Assembly: GCA_022823235.1 (NCBI GenBank) | Contig: JAJDXO010000030.1 | Span: 62,001-126,000 of the forward strand | Length of the DNA stretch: 64,000 bases | Reading direction: 5' to 3' | Origin: Rhodospirillales bacterium | GTDB lineage: Bacteria > Pseudomonadota > Alphaproteobacteria > Rhodospirillales > UBA2165 | In this document: positions 42,643-51,903 of the stretch, in pieces | Layout of the letters: each line of letters begins with the position of its first letter | How positions within the stretch are numbered: the first letter of the stretch is position 1 | The notes under the pieces: generated by a model | Told to the model about the DNA's origin: nothing | What the model saw: the letters and a program-made list of their open reading frames with translations, nothing else | The model's database searches: none | Translations under genes and position numbers: made by a program

Positions 42643-43491
42643 GTGAAACCTGCACCGTTCAATTACGCCAAGCCGTCCTCCGTCGATGAGGCGATCGCCC
42701 TCCTCGGTGGTGACGCAACCCTTCTCGCCGGCGGCCAAAGCTTGGTTGCCACCCTCAACATGCGCCTGAGCGCGCCCGAACTGCTGGTCGACATTAACGG
42801 CATCGAGGAATTGTCCGGCATCTCGGTCGACGGCGGCACGGTTCGTATCGGCGCGCTCACCCGTCACCGGGAACTGGAGAGGTCCGAGGTCATCGCGGCG
42901 CAGGCGCCGCTGATCGCCGAAGCCGTGCCGTTGATCGCCCATCCGGCGATCCGCAACCGCGGGACCATCGGGGGCAGCATCGCCTTTGCCGATCCCGCCG
43001 CCGAACTGCCGGCGTGCCTGCTGGCGCTTGACGGAACGGTCGAGATTGCCGGTTCGGGCGGCCGCCGCAAGGTGAGCGCCGGCGAATTTTTCCGTGGTGT
43101 CTACGACACGGCGCTCGAAGACGGTGAAATGATCACCGCCATCGAAGTGCCGGCGGCCGCCGGCAACCAGCGCTTCGCCGTCGAAGAGGTGGCGCGGCGT
43201 CATGGGGATTACGGCATGGCCGGCGTCATGGCATCCGTCACCTTGAACGGGGCGACCGTGGAGGCAGCCCGCCTCGTCTACCTGGCCGCCGGCGGTACGC
43301 CCATGCTGGCCGAAGGGGCGGGGGCCGCGCTTGCCGGAAATGCCATTGACGAGGCGAGCATCGGGGCGGCGCAGTCGGCGCTCAAGGACGACCTCGATCC
43401 GTTTGACGACATGAATTCCACCGCCGCGACCAAGCTTCACTTGGCGCGGGTGATGACCGAGCGGGCGCTGAAGCGCATCGCGGGAGCGTAG
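42643..43491 (+). CDS. Molybdenum hydroxylase FAD-binding medium subunit (CoxM-like), enzyme 2
   Basis: A 282-residue FAD subunit. The FAD loops are LLAGGQSLVATLNMRL near residue 29 and HPAIRNRGTIGGSIAFADPA near residue 100. GTG 42643 is the start, with only a weak ribosome site. It heads an operon in the classical M-S-L order and stands 4 bp before the iron-sulfur subunit. It shows the usual CO dehydrogenase-type pattern, unlike the FAD subunit at 6657. Confidence 0.9.
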   Translation: MKPAPFNYAKPSSVDEAIALLGGDATLLAGGQSLVATLNMRLSAPELLVDINGIEELSGISVDGGTVRIGALTRHRELERSEVIAAQAPLIAEAVPLIAHPAIRNRGTIGGSIAFADPAAELPACLLALDGTVEIAGSGGRRKVSAGEFFRGVYDTALEDGEMITAIEVPAAAGNQRFAVEEVARRHGDYGMAGVMASVTLNGATVEAARLVYLAAGGTPMLAEGAGAALAGNAIDEASIGAAQSALKDDLDPFDDMNSTAATKLHLARVMTERALKRIAGA

Positions 43492-43495
43492 ACCC

Positions 43496-43990
43496 ATGCC
43501 GGATTCCATCGAAATTCCCCCTGTCGTCGTGACCGCGACGGTCAATGGCGAACGGGTCTCGCGCGCGGTCGAACCCCGGATGAACCTCGTCGATTTCCTC
43601 CGCGAGGAACTGGAACTCACCGGCAGCCACGTCGGTTGCGAACACGGCGTTTGCGGCGCCTGTACCGTCAGGGTCGACGGGACCATCGTCCGCGGCTGCC
43701 TGATGCTGGCCGTCCAGGCCGACGGCGCCGAGGTCCTGACCATAGAAGGCCTGTCGGAAAGCGGCGAGATCGCCGATCTGCAGGAAAACTTCAAGACCCG
43801 CAATGCGGCGCAATGCGGCTTTTGCACGCCGGGCATGCTGATGACGGCCGCCGAACTGCTGGCCGAGAACCCCGGCGCCGGCCGAACGGAAATCCGGGAG
43901 CACATTTCCGGCAATTTCTGCCGCTGCACCGGTTACCAGGCCATTGTCGACGCCATAGAGGAAACCGGCAAGAACCGGGGAGAGAAATAA
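43496..43990 (+). CDS. Molybdenum hydroxylase 2Fe-2S small subunit (CoxS-like), enzyme 2
   Basis: A 164-residue two-cluster subunit with GCEHGVCGAC plus GCLM for the first cluster and CGFCTPG plus CRCTGY for the second. All eight cysteines are present. Its TAA stop overlaps the ATG of the large subunit (TAATG), so translation is coupled. Confidence 0.93.
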   Translation: MPDSIEIPPVVVTATVNGERVSRAVEPRMNLVDFLREELELTGSHVGCEHGVCGACTVRVDGTIVRGCLMLAVQADGAEVLTIEGLSESGEIADLQENFKTRNAAQCGFCTPGMLMTAAELLAENPGAGRTEIREHISGNFCRCTGYQAIVDAIEETGKNRGEK

Positions 43991-46374
43991 TGGCTGATAG
44001 CCCCGTCGTCACCGTTCACGATCGGCCCAACAGCTATATCGGCCGCTCGGTTCCCCGTCCCAACGTCCAGCGGCTGCTCCATGGCCGCGGCACATTCACC
44101 GACGACATCAAGCTGCCGCGAATGGTCCATGCGGCGTACCTGCGCTCACCGTTCGCCCACGCCGACATCAAGTCGATCAACGTCGATGCGGCCAAGGCGG
44201 CGCCGGGAGTCGTCGGTGTCTTCACCGGAAAGGAGATCGCCGAACTGTGTGAACCCTGGGTCGGTGTCCTCTCCCATCTGGAGGGCATGCGCTCACCGCC
44301 GCAATACCCGATGGCCATCGATAGGGCCCGCTGGCAGGGCGAGCCGGTGGTTGCCGTGGTCGCCGAGACCCGCGCGCAGGCCGAAGACGCCGTCGAACTG
44401 GTTGACGTGGACTGGGCCGAACTGCCGGCCGCCTGCGACATGTCGGCGGCGCTCGATGCCGACGCACCGGTGATCCACGAAGAGTACGGCAACAATCTCT
44501 GTTGGGAGCGGATCGTCGACGAAGGCGATGTGGACGCCGCGTTCGATCAGGCAGCGGTGGTCGTCGAGGACGAGTTCACCTTCGGCCGCCACACCGGCGT
44601 CACGTTGGAACCAAGATCCATTATTTCCAGTTGGGATCCGTCCGAGGAAGAGCTCACGGTCTATATGTCGACCCAGGGTCCGCACATGCTTCAGGCCATC
44701 TTCGCCAAGCACTTCGGTTTGGACGAGCACCGGGTCCGGGTGATTTGCAAGGATGTGGGCGGCGCGTTCGGCATCAAGGTGCACACCTACGGCGACGAGA
44801 TCGCGACCGCCGCGCTGACCATGCTCCTGAAGCGGCCGGTGAAATTCATCCCCGACCGGATGGAGAGCTTTACGGCCGACATTCATGCCCGCCATCACAC
44901 GATCAAGGCGCGGATGGCGGTTGCCGGGGACGGCAAAATTCTCGCCATCGATTTCGACGACCTCACCGGCATCGGACCCTACTCCATGTATCCGCGGTCA
45001 AGCGGCATCGAGATCAATCAGGTGCTCAACTTGACCGGCGGGCCCTACACCATCGAAAACTATCGGGCGCGGGGACGGGTGGTGTTCCAGAACAAGCCGC
45101 TGATGTGCCAATACCGGGCGGTCGGCCACCCCATCGCCACCGCGATGCAGGAAGCGCTGGTCGATCATGCGGCCCAGGCGTTGGGTATGGATGTGGTGGA
45201 AATCCGGGCAAGGAACCTTGTCCCCGACGATGCCTATCCGACCAAATCCATCACCGGCATGCCGTTCGACAAGCTCTCCCACCATGCCGCCAAGGACAAG
45301 CTGCTCGGTATGGTGGACTATGCGGGATTGCGGGCCGACCAGGAGACGGCGCGGGAATCCGGCATCTATCGCGGTATCGGATTTGCCTGCATGATCGAGG
45401 TGACGAGCCCCAGCCCCATGTTCTACGGGGTCGGCGGCGCGCCGATCTCGGCCCAGGACGGTGTGACCCTGCGCCTGGATGCCAAGGGCAACCTGATTGT
45501 CGCGTCGGGCGTCACCGAACAGGGGCAGGGCGCCGAAGCGGTCCTTTCACAGGTCGCCGCGACGGCGGTCGGCGTGACCCCGGACAAGATCAAGATCATC
45601 ACCGGCGATACGGAGATCACCCCTTATGGCGGCGGCACCTGGGCCTCCCGCGGCACCGGCATCGCGGGCGAAGCGGCGGCACAGGCCGGCCACGCCCTCC
45701 GGGATCAGATATTGGAAGTCGCCGGCATCATGCTGCAGTCGGAACCCCGGAAGCTTGATATCCGGGACAACGCGGTCGTCGATGCCGATACGGGCAACGA
45801 ACGGATCAGCCTCGCCGAGGTCGGACGGGTGGTCTACTACCGAGCCGATACCATGCCCAAGGATTATCAGTCGGAGCTCATTGCCACCCGGCACCACGTA
45901 CCCAAGAAGTTTCCATTCGCGTTCACCAACGGCATCCATTGCTCCCACGTCGAGGTCGACGTGGATACGGGCATGGTGAAACTGCTTAACTATTGGGTGG
46001 TCGAGGATTGCGGCACGGTGATTAATCCGTTGCTGGTGGAAGAGCAGGTGCGCGGCGGCGTGATTCAGGGCATCGGCGGCGCGCTCTACGAAGAGTGTCT
46101 CTACAGCGACGAGGGGCAGTTGCTCAACGGCAACCTCGCCGACTATCTGGTGCCCATGGCCGCGGAGATGCCCGACATCGAGGTTGGCCACGTGACCAGT
46201 CCCAACAGCGATTCCGAACTCGGCGCGAAGGGTGCCGGGGAGGGCGGAACCGGCGGGGCGCCCGCGGCGATCCTCAACGCGGTCAACGACGCCCTGCTGC
46301 CCTTGGGCGCGCGGTTGACCGTCAACCCGATGACTCCGGAACGTGTGCTTCGTGCACTCGGCAAGACCGAATAG
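43990..46374 (+). CDS. Molybdenum hydroxylase molybdopterin subunit (CoxL-like), enzyme 2, unsplit
   Basis: A 794-residue full-length molybdopterin subunit. The hammerhead domain is about residues 20-130. The molybdopterin motifs follow as GGAFGIKVH, CQYRAVGHPIA, SGVTEQGQGAEAVLSQ and the C-terminal GAKGAGEGGTGGAPA, whose Glu is the expected base. The AYRCSFR active-site loop that defines true CO dehydrogenase is absent, so it is a hydroxylase of an organic substrate. It shows what the split pair at 8064-10474 would look like in one chain. Confidence 0.92.
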   Translation: MADSPVVTVHDRPNSYIGRSVPRPNVQRLLHGRGTFTDDIKLPRMVHAAYLRSPFAHADIKSINVDAAKAAPGVVGVFTGKEIAELCEPWVGVLSHLEGMRSPPQYPMAIDRARWQGEPVVAVVAETRAQAEDAVELVDVDWAELPAACDMSAALDADAPVIHEEYGNNLCWERIVDEGDVDAAFDQAAVVVEDEFTFGRHTGVTLEPRSIISSWDPSEEELTVYMSTQGPHMLQAIFAKHFGLDEHRVRVICKDVGGAFGIKVHTYGDEIATAALTMLLKRPVKFIPDRMESFTADIHARHHTIKARMAVAGDGKILAIDFDDLTGIGPYSMYPRSSGIEINQVLNLTGGPYTIENYRARGRVVFQNKPLMCQYRAVGHPIATAMQEALVDHAAQALGMDVVEIRARNLVPDDAYPTKSITGMPFDKLSHHAAKDKLLGMVDYAGLRADQETARESGIYRGIGFACMIEVTSPSPMFYGVGGAPISAQDGVTLRLDAKGNLIVASGVTEQGQGAEAVLSQVAATAVGVTPDKIKIITGDTEITPYGGGTWASRGTGIAGEAAAQAGHALRDQILEVAGIMLQSEPRKLDIRDNAVVDADTGNERISLAEVGRVVYYRADTMPKDYQSELIATRHHVPKKFPFAFTNGIHCSHVEVDVDTGMVKLLNYWVVEDCGTVINPLLVEEQVRGGVIQGIGGALYEECLYSDEGQLLNGNLADYLVPMAAEMPDIEVGHVTSPNSDSELGAKGAGEGGTGGAPAAILNAVNDALLPLGARLTVNPMTPERVLRALGKTE

Positions 46375-46521
46375 ACATCGCCCAGGCGGACTAATTGTCA
46401 CGCTGCTTTCACGCTTTCGTGGGCAATTTCCGTGTGCTACCGTCTCTTCGAATTTTTCGATGCCGGACACTGACGAAATGATCCGGTGAAGCCTTAAAAT
46501 CAAATCTGGGAGGCGTCTTCG

Positions 46522-47766
46522 ATGCGATTTTTCAGACAATTAGTATTAGCCATTGCCGCGTTGGCGGTGGTCGTTGCCTACTCGCCGCAGGTGAGTGCGC
46601 AATCCGGCAAGCCCATCAAGATCGGTTTCTCGATGGCGCTCACCGGCGTTCTCGGCGCCGGTGGCAAGAGCGCGCTGATCGCCATGGAGATTTGGCGCGA
46701 CGACGTCAACAAGAAAGGCGGCCTTCTCGGACGCCCCGTCGAGCTGGTGTATTACGACGATGCCACGACGCCTGCGAAGGTGCCGGCCATCTACACCAAG
46801 CTGCTGAACGTCGACAAGGTCGACCTCGTGGTTTCCAGCTACGGCACCGACGTGATCGCGCCGGCCATGCCCATCGTCATGCGGTCCGGCAAGGTGTTCC
46901 TGGGGCTGTTCGGTCTCGACGTGAACCACAAGTTCAAATATGACCGCTACTTCCAGATCATGCCTGCCGGTCCGAACCCGGCCCAGGATTGGTCCCGCGG
47001 CTTCTTCGATATCGCCAAGGAAAAGGGCCTGAAGAGCGTGGCGATTGCCGGTGCGGACGCGGAATTCGCGCAGAACGCGGTCAAGGGAGCCCGCGCGAAC
47101 GCCAAGCAGGACAAGCTGAATATTGTCTATGACAAGAGCTTCCCGCCCTCCACGGCCGACTTCACGCCGATCCTCCGGGCCATTCAGGCGACCAATCCCG
47201 ATATCATCTACTTCGGGTCCTATCCGGCGAACTCCGTGGGTATCGTCAAGGCGGCCAACGAGCTCGGCCTCAAGGCCAAGCTGGTGGGCGGCGGCATGGT
47301 CGGTCTGCAATTCGCGGCGATCATGAAGAACCTCGGCCCCGGCCTGAACAACCTTGTCAACTACGATTTCTGGGTTCCGGCGAAAACGCTGAAGTTCCCC
47401 GGCATCGAGGAGTTCCTGAAGAAGTATCAGGCGGCTGCCGCCGGCAAGGGTGTCGACCTCTTGGGTCACTACCTTCCGCCGTGGGCCTATGCCTACATGC
47501 AGGTTCTGGGTCAATCCGTCGAAGCGACCAAGTCCCTGGATGACAAGAAGCTGGCCGAGTACATCCACAAGACCACCTTCAACACCGTGGTTGGACCGGT
47601 CAAATTCGGCAAAAACGGTGAATGGGCCACGTCTCGTGCGCTGATGATTCAGTTCCGCGGCATCAAAGCGAACAATCTGGATCAGTTCAAAATGGAAGGC
47701 ACACGCGTCGTCCTGAAGCCCGACACCGTCAAATCCGGGGATATTATGTTCCCGTACAAGAAGTAG
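46522..47766 (+). CDS. Branched-chain amino acid-type ABC binding protein (LivK-like)
   Basis: A 414-residue periplasmic binding protein. The signal peptide is about residues 1-27 (cleavage after VSAQ). IKIGFSMALTGVLGAGGKSA opens the mature domain; GRPVELVYYDDATTPAKVPA is typical of the family. These proteins bind amino acids or aromatic and dicarboxylic acids. The gene follows the molybdenum enzyme by 147 bp and precedes two permeases and two ATPases, giving a complete five-gene importer. Confidence 0.92.
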   Translation: MRFFRQLVLAIAALAVVVAYSPQVSAQSGKPIKIGFSMALTGVLGAGGKSALIAMEIWRDDVNKKGGLLGRPVELVYYDDATTPAKVPAIYTKLLNVDKVDLVVSSYGTDVIAPAMPIVMRSGKVFLGLFGLDVNHKFKYDRYFQIMPAGPNPAQDWSRGFFDIAKEKGLKSVAIAGADAEFAQNAVKGARANAKQDKLNIVYDKSFPPSTADFTPILRAIQATNPDIIYFGSYPANSVGIVKAANELGLKAKLVGGGMVGLQFAAIMKNLGPGLNNLVNYDFWVPAKTLKFPGIEEFLKKYQAAAAGKGVDLLGHYLPPWAYAYMQVLGQSVEATKSLDDKKLAEYIHKTTFNTVVGPVKFGKNGEWATSRALMIQFRGIKANNLDQFKMEGTRVVLKPDTVKSGDIMFPYKK

Positions 47767-47806
47767 ACCAAGTACGACCTGACGGAAGCCCGCGGCGACA
47801 GTATCC

Positions 47807-48679
47807 ATGGATGCATCTTTATTCCTGAATGCGATCGCCGCGGGCATTCTTCTGGGTGGCTTCTATGCCGCCGTGGCGCTCGGCCTGTCGATCGTTTTCG
47901 GCCAGCTCGACATCGTTAACATTGCCCACCCGGCCTTCATCGTGGCCGGGTCTTATCTGGTATTTGCCCTGAACGGAGGCTTCGGCCTCGACCCGGTGAT
48001 CGCCGGCATTCTGCTGATGCCCATATTCTTCGCGGTGGGCGTCCTCGTTTATCGCGTCTATTACGCGGCATTCGAGCGAACCGGCCGGGAGTCGTTGGCG
48101 GGCCTCGCCTTTTTCTTCGGCCTCATGTTTGTCATCGAGGTTCTCTTCATCATTTTCTACGGCGTCGATTACCGGCTGGTCGAAGCCGACTATATCGGCA
48201 AACAGATCGAGATCGGCCTGGTCGGCATTCCGTGGCGGATGCTGGTGCCGTTCTGCGCGGCGCTGGCCATGACCGGCGCCATTTATCTGTTTTTGTCCCG
48301 GACCTTCCTTGGCCGTGCAATTCTGGCGGTGTCGCAGGACCGGTTGGCGCTGCAGCTCATGGGCGCCGATCCGGTCAAGATCAAGCAGATCGCCTTCGGC
48401 ATCGGCATCGCGACGGCGGCGCTCGCCGGCGCGCTTCTGATCATGATCGGCCCGGTGGAGCCGACCATTGGGCGGCTTTATATCGGCCGGATTTTCGCCA
48501 TCATCGTACTCGGCGGCATGGGCAGCATCCCCGGAACGCTCGTCGCGGCGCTTATCATCGGCCTGTCGGAGAGTATCGTCACGACCTATATCGGGCCGTC
48601 CTGGGCGCCGACGGTTGCGTTCGGCTTCTTGTTGATAACGCTGGCGGTTCGCCCGCAGGGCCTGTTTGGACGGCAATGA
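47807..48679 (+). CDS. Branched-chain amino acid-type ABC permease (LivH-like)
   Basis: A 290-residue permease with eight or so helices and the family segments NIAHPAFIVAGSYLVF and VLGGMGSIPGTLVAALIIGL. ATG 47807 lies 40 bp after the binding protein. It overlaps the next permease by ATGA. Confidence 0.93.
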   Translation: MDASLFLNAIAAGILLGGFYAAVALGLSIVFGQLDIVNIAHPAFIVAGSYLVFALNGGFGLDPVIAGILLMPIFFAVGVLVYRVYYAAFERTGRESLAGLAFFFGLMFVIEVLFIIFYGVDYRLVEADYIGKQIEIGLVGIPWRMLVPFCAALAMTGAIYLFLSRTFLGRAILAVSQDRLALQLMGADPVKIKQIAFGIGIATAALAGALLIMIGPVEPTIGRLYIGRIFAIIVLGGMGSIPGTLVAALIIGLSESIVTTYIGPSWAPTVAFGFLLITLAVRPQGLFGRQ

Positions 48680-49632
48680 TGAAAATCAGCGGGTTCTGGA
48701 TAGGCATTGTTTTGATGCTCGCCGCGGGCTTTGTCCTGGCCGGCGTCGCGGACAACCAGTTCCTGTTTTTCGCCGGCTACGTCATCCTGCAGGGTCTGAT
48801 CATGGCCGTGGCGTGGAATGTCCTTGGCGGGTTTACCGGCTATGTGAATTTCGGCAGCGCCGGATTCTTCGCCATCGGCGCCTACACGGCAATCGCGCTT
48901 CACCAGTTTGCCGAATTGCCGCTGCTGGTCCTGATCGTCATCGCCGGTATCGTGTGCGGATTGATCGGCCTGGGCACCGGTTATTTGACGCTCCGGCTGC
49001 GCGGCGTCTACTTCGCCATCGCCACATTGGCCATGGCCATCGTGTTCGAATCGCTGATCACCAACTGGGATTACGTCGGCGGTTCCGCGGGCGCCTATGT
49101 GATTACCCCCGCGGAGGTGCCGTTCTTCGACAGCTTCATCGAAATGATGTTCATTCTGATGCTGGTTTTGTCGCTGATCTGCGTGGCGGTGTCCCGATAT
49201 CTCAGCATGTCGCGGATGGGACGGGGACTGGCGTCCATTCGCGATGATGAAACCGCCGCCGAATGCATGGGCGTTCCGACCCTTCGATTGAAGCTCATCT
49301 CGACCACCGTCATGGGCGTCATGATGGGGGTGGCCGGCGCGCCGTTCCCGTTCTTCGTCACCTACATCAACCCGCTCTCCGCGTTCGATCTGCTGATCGC
49401 CGTCAACGCGATCGCCATGCCCATGATCGGCGGCACGGCGGTGTGGTTCGGACCCGTCATCGGCGCGCTGCTGCTCGGCACGATTCAGCAAATCGTGACC
49501 GTCACCATTTCTTCCGAGTTGAACATCCTGATCGTCGGCGTGGTGCTGATTGCGTTCGTCGCGCTCGCCCCCCGGGGGATCGTCGGGCTGTTCCAGGACT
49601 TCGCGCGGAAGCGCCGCGAGGGGGGCAAGTGA
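48676..49632 (+). CDS. Branched-chain amino acid-type ABC permease (LivM-like)
   Basis: A 318-residue permease with about nine helices. The landmarks are WNVLGGFTGYVNFGSAGFFA near residue 40, the docking loop SRMGRGLASIRDDETAAECM and GGTAVWFGPVIGALLL. The start lies inside the previous stop codon. It forms the channel together with the LivH-like protein. Confidence 0.93.
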   Translation: MMKISGFWIGIVLMLAAGFVLAGVADNQFLFFAGYVILQGLIMAVAWNVLGGFTGYVNFGSAGFFAIGAYTAIALHQFAELPLLVLIVIAGIVCGLIGLGTGYLTLRLRGVYFAIATLAMAIVFESLITNWDYVGGSAGAYVITPAEVPFFDSFIEMMFILMLVLSLICVAVSRYLSMSRMGRGLASIRDDETAAECMGVPTLRLKLISTTVMGVMMGVAGAPFPFFVTYINPLSAFDLLIAVNAIAMPMIGGTAVWFGPVIGALLLGTIQQIVTVTISSELNILIVGVVLIAFVALAPRGIVGLFQDFARKRREGGK

Positions 49633-50363
49633 TGGACGCCAATGGCCGCCTTCTCGACGTTCGGGGCCTGACCAAGCGGTTCGGCGGCTTTGTCGCGCTC
49701 AACAACGTCAGCATGCATCTGAACCCGCGTGAGCGGCTGGGTCTTATCGGTCCCAACGGGTCCGGCAAGACGACGATGATCAACTGCATTTCCGGCGCGC
49801 TGTTCAACGAAGAGGGATCGGTCGTTTTCCGGGGGGAGGAGATCACCGGCCTGCCGGCCTTCAAGCGGGCCGAGCTCGGCATATCCAGATCCTTCCAAAT
49901 CCCGCGGCCTTTCCGGACCATGAGCATCCTGGAAAACATGCTGGTTCCCATGGAGTATGCCGCCTGGGGGCGCGTCGATCATGCGACGCACGAGGATCGG
50001 GCGATGGAAATTCTGGCGCTGGTCGGATTTCAGGACCGTGCTCAGGAGAATTCGGGCAACCTAACCCAGGTTGATCTGCGAAAGCTCGAACTCGCCCGCG
50101 CGCTTGCCGCACAGCCCGACGTGCTGGTCTCGGATGAATCGATGGCGGGCCTGTCCAGCTCGGAAATTGACGAGGTTCTGGAAATTCTGTTCAAGCTCAA
50201 TGAGCGGGGCGTGGCCGTCATCATGATCGAGCACATCATGCGGGCGGTCATGCGTTACTGCGAGCGGATTTACGTCCTGGATGCCGGTCAGCTGATCGCC
50301 GAAGGGACGCCGGAAGAGATTCAAGGCAATCCAGACGTGGAGCGTGCGTACCTTGGCGAATAG
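49632..50363 (+). CDS. Branched-chain amino acid-type ABC ATPase (LivG-like)
   Basis: A 243-residue ATPase. Walker A GPNGSGKT is at residues 40-47. The signature position reads LTQVDLRKLELARAL instead of LSxGQ, and Walker B reads VLVSDES, with Ser replacing the usual Pro after the catalytic Glu. Such reduced signatures occur in part of the LivG family, so it is probably functional. ATG 49632 overlaps the previous stop by one base. Confidence 0.9.
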   Translation: MDANGRLLDVRGLTKRFGGFVALNNVSMHLNPRERLGLIGPNGSGKTTMINCISGALFNEEGSVVFRGEEITGLPAFKRAELGISRSFQIPRPFRTMSILENMLVPMEYAAWGRVDHATHEDRAMEILALVGFQDRAQENSGNLTQVDLRKLELARALAAQPDVLVSDESMAGLSSSEIDEVLEILFKLNERGVAVIMIEHIMRAVMRYCERIYVLDAGQLIAEGTPEEIQGNPDVERAYLGE

Positions 50364-51084
50364 CTTGAGCATATCCAACGTCGAAGCGGGCTACGGTTCC
50401 GTCCGGGTCCTTCACGATGTCACCATCAACGTCGGCGGCGGCGAAATTGTGGTCCTGCTCGGCTCCAACGGCAACGGCAAGTCGACGCTGATCAAATGCA
50501 TTACCGGGCTGGTCGAGCCGGATAGGGGCGAGATCATCTTCGAGAGCGATGGCGAGAAGATCAATCTGGTCGGCAGGTCGCCGGAAGACATCGTTGATCT
50601 GGGCATCGCCATGGTTCCGGAAGGGCGGCGTTTATTTCCGGCGTTGACCGTCGAGGAAAATCTGACCCTCGGCGCCTACCGGCCGGCGGCGCGCGCAAAG
50701 CTCGACGAGAACCTGGAGTTCGTCTATGGGGCGTTTCCGAGGCTCCTGGAACGCCGCGGCCAGCTTGCCGGTTCCATGAGCGGCGGCGAACAGCAGATGG
50801 TCGCCATCGCCCGGTCCATGATGTCCGATCCCAAAATCCTGCTGGTGGACGAACCCTCGGTCGGCCTCGCCCCCATCCTCGTCAGCCAGACAATCGCCAA
50901 GATCAAGGAGTTGCAGGAGCAGCGGAACCTGACGGTTCTGATGGCGGAACAAAATTTCAATCAGGCCATCAAGATTGCCGACCGGGGCTACATCATCGTC
51001 CACGGTCAGATCGAATTCGAGGGCGCCGATGCCGCCGCCCTCGAGAACAACGAGATGATCAAGCAATACTACCTGGGCGCCTGA
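50344..51084 (+). CDS. Branched-chain amino acid-type ABC ATPase (LivF-like)
   Basis: A 246-residue ATPase with Walker A GSNGNGKS at residues 40-47, the signature MSGGEQQMVAIARSM and Walker B ILLVDEPS. All are canonical, unlike its LivG partner. GTG 50344 overlaps the previous gene by 20 bp; a later TTG is also possible. It closes the importer operon and converges with the VOC gene, with 15 bp between the stops. Confidence 0.92.
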   Translation: MRTLANSLSISNVEAGYGSVRVLHDVTINVGGGEIVVLLGSNGNGKSTLIKCITGLVEPDRGEIIFESDGEKINLVGRSPEDIVDLGIAMVPEGRRLFPALTVEENLTLGAYRPAARAKLDENLEFVYGAFPRLLERRGQLAGSMSGGEQQMVAIARSMMSDPKILLVDEPSVGLAPILVSQTIAKIKELQEQRNLTVLMAEQNFNQAIKIADRGYIIVHGQIEFEGADAAALENNEMIKQYYLGA

Positions 51085-51099
51085 GCGCGCCGGGCGCGA

Positions 51100-51510
51100 T
51101 CAGTCGTAGTAATTCAATTCAATGGTGATGTTGTTCGGGTCTTCCAGGAAGACCTGCTGCAGGTTCATTTCCGGCACCTCCCGCTCGCGATAGGGAACTT
51201 TCAGCTTCTCGAGCCTTGACTTGAGCTCATCCACATCGCTTGCCCGAAAGGCCAGGTGATCGACGGCGCCGCCGCCGTCCAGGTCATCGAGATCGACATC
51301 TCCCAGATATTCGATCAGGCCCGAGGGGTCGTCCTCATCGATGCCGACCAAATGCACCACCGCCATCTTGCCCACGTACATCCAGTAGCCCGGAAAATCG
51401 AGCGGCGGCCGATCACCGACACTCATGCCGAGGATGGTCTCGTAAAATTCCTTTGATTCCTCGAGCTTTATCGTACGGATCGAAAAATGATCCATTTCAT
51501 CGAGCGGCAT
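51100..51510 (-). CDS. VOC family protein (glyoxalase/dioxygenase fold)
   Basis: A 136-residue vicinal-oxygen-chelate protein. The first metal His is in MDHFSIRTIKLEESKEFYE, the second region is GAVDHLAFRASDVDELKSR and the final Glu is in NNITIELNYYD. Activities in the family range from glyoxalase to extradiol dioxygenase. No substrate can be inferred. It is the downstream-most gene of the minus-strand run 56231-51100, separated from the next by 71 bp. Confidence 0.85.
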   Translation of the reverse strand: MPLDEMDHFSIRTIKLEESKEFYETILGMSVGDRPPLDFPGYWMYVGKMAVVHLVGIDEDDPSGLIEYLGDVDLDDLDGGGAVDHLAFRASDVDELKSRLEKLKVPYREREVPEMNLQQVFLEDPNNITIELNYYD

Positions 51511-51581
51511 GGCGGCCTCCCTTCGTCATCCAGCGCGTCGGGACATTATACCCCAACGGAGCCGGTCGTGCATGATCCGCT

Positions 51582-51890
51582 TCAGTTGTTTCCCATGCCC
51601 GGGGTCTCATCCATGATCACCGTTTCGACCTCGCCCGAACCGTCACGCCGATGAACGGCCGCGGCCTGATAGGCATCGGACTCGAAGCAGGCCACGGCGG
51701 AGTCGAAGTCCGGAAACTCGACGATCACGAAACGCTCGAAATATTCCGGGCCTTCCATCACCTGATACCTGCCGCCCCGCGACAGCGGTTTGCCGCCGTA
51801 TTCCTTGAGAATGTCGCCAACGAGGTCGGTGTATTTGCGGTAGTTGTCCGGATTGTTGATTTTCGAACGGGCAACCCAATACGCAGCCAT
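51582..51890 (-). CDS. DUF1330 family protein
   Basis: A 102-residue ferredoxin-fold-like DUF1330 protein. AAYWVARSKINNPDNYRKY opens it, and RYQVMEGPEYFERFVIVEF is the family core. ATG 51890 has AAGGAG and AGAGGAA ahead of it. Its function is unknown; such genes often accompany degradation operons. Its upstream end is close to the stop of the GST gene (within 14 bp). Confidence 0.85.
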   Translation of the reverse strand: MAAYWVARSKINNPDNYRKYTDLVGDILKEYGGKPLSRGGRYQVMEGPEYFERFVIVEFPDFDSAVACFESDAYQAAAVHRRDGSGEVETVIMDETPGMGNN

Positions 51891-51903
51891 TTCCTCTTGC
51901 TCC

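Noticed and set aside
43990-46374. True aerobic CO dehydrogenase
   Set aside because: The AYRCSFR active-site loop with the copper-binding Cys is not present, so the cox-like gene order alone does not justify that name.
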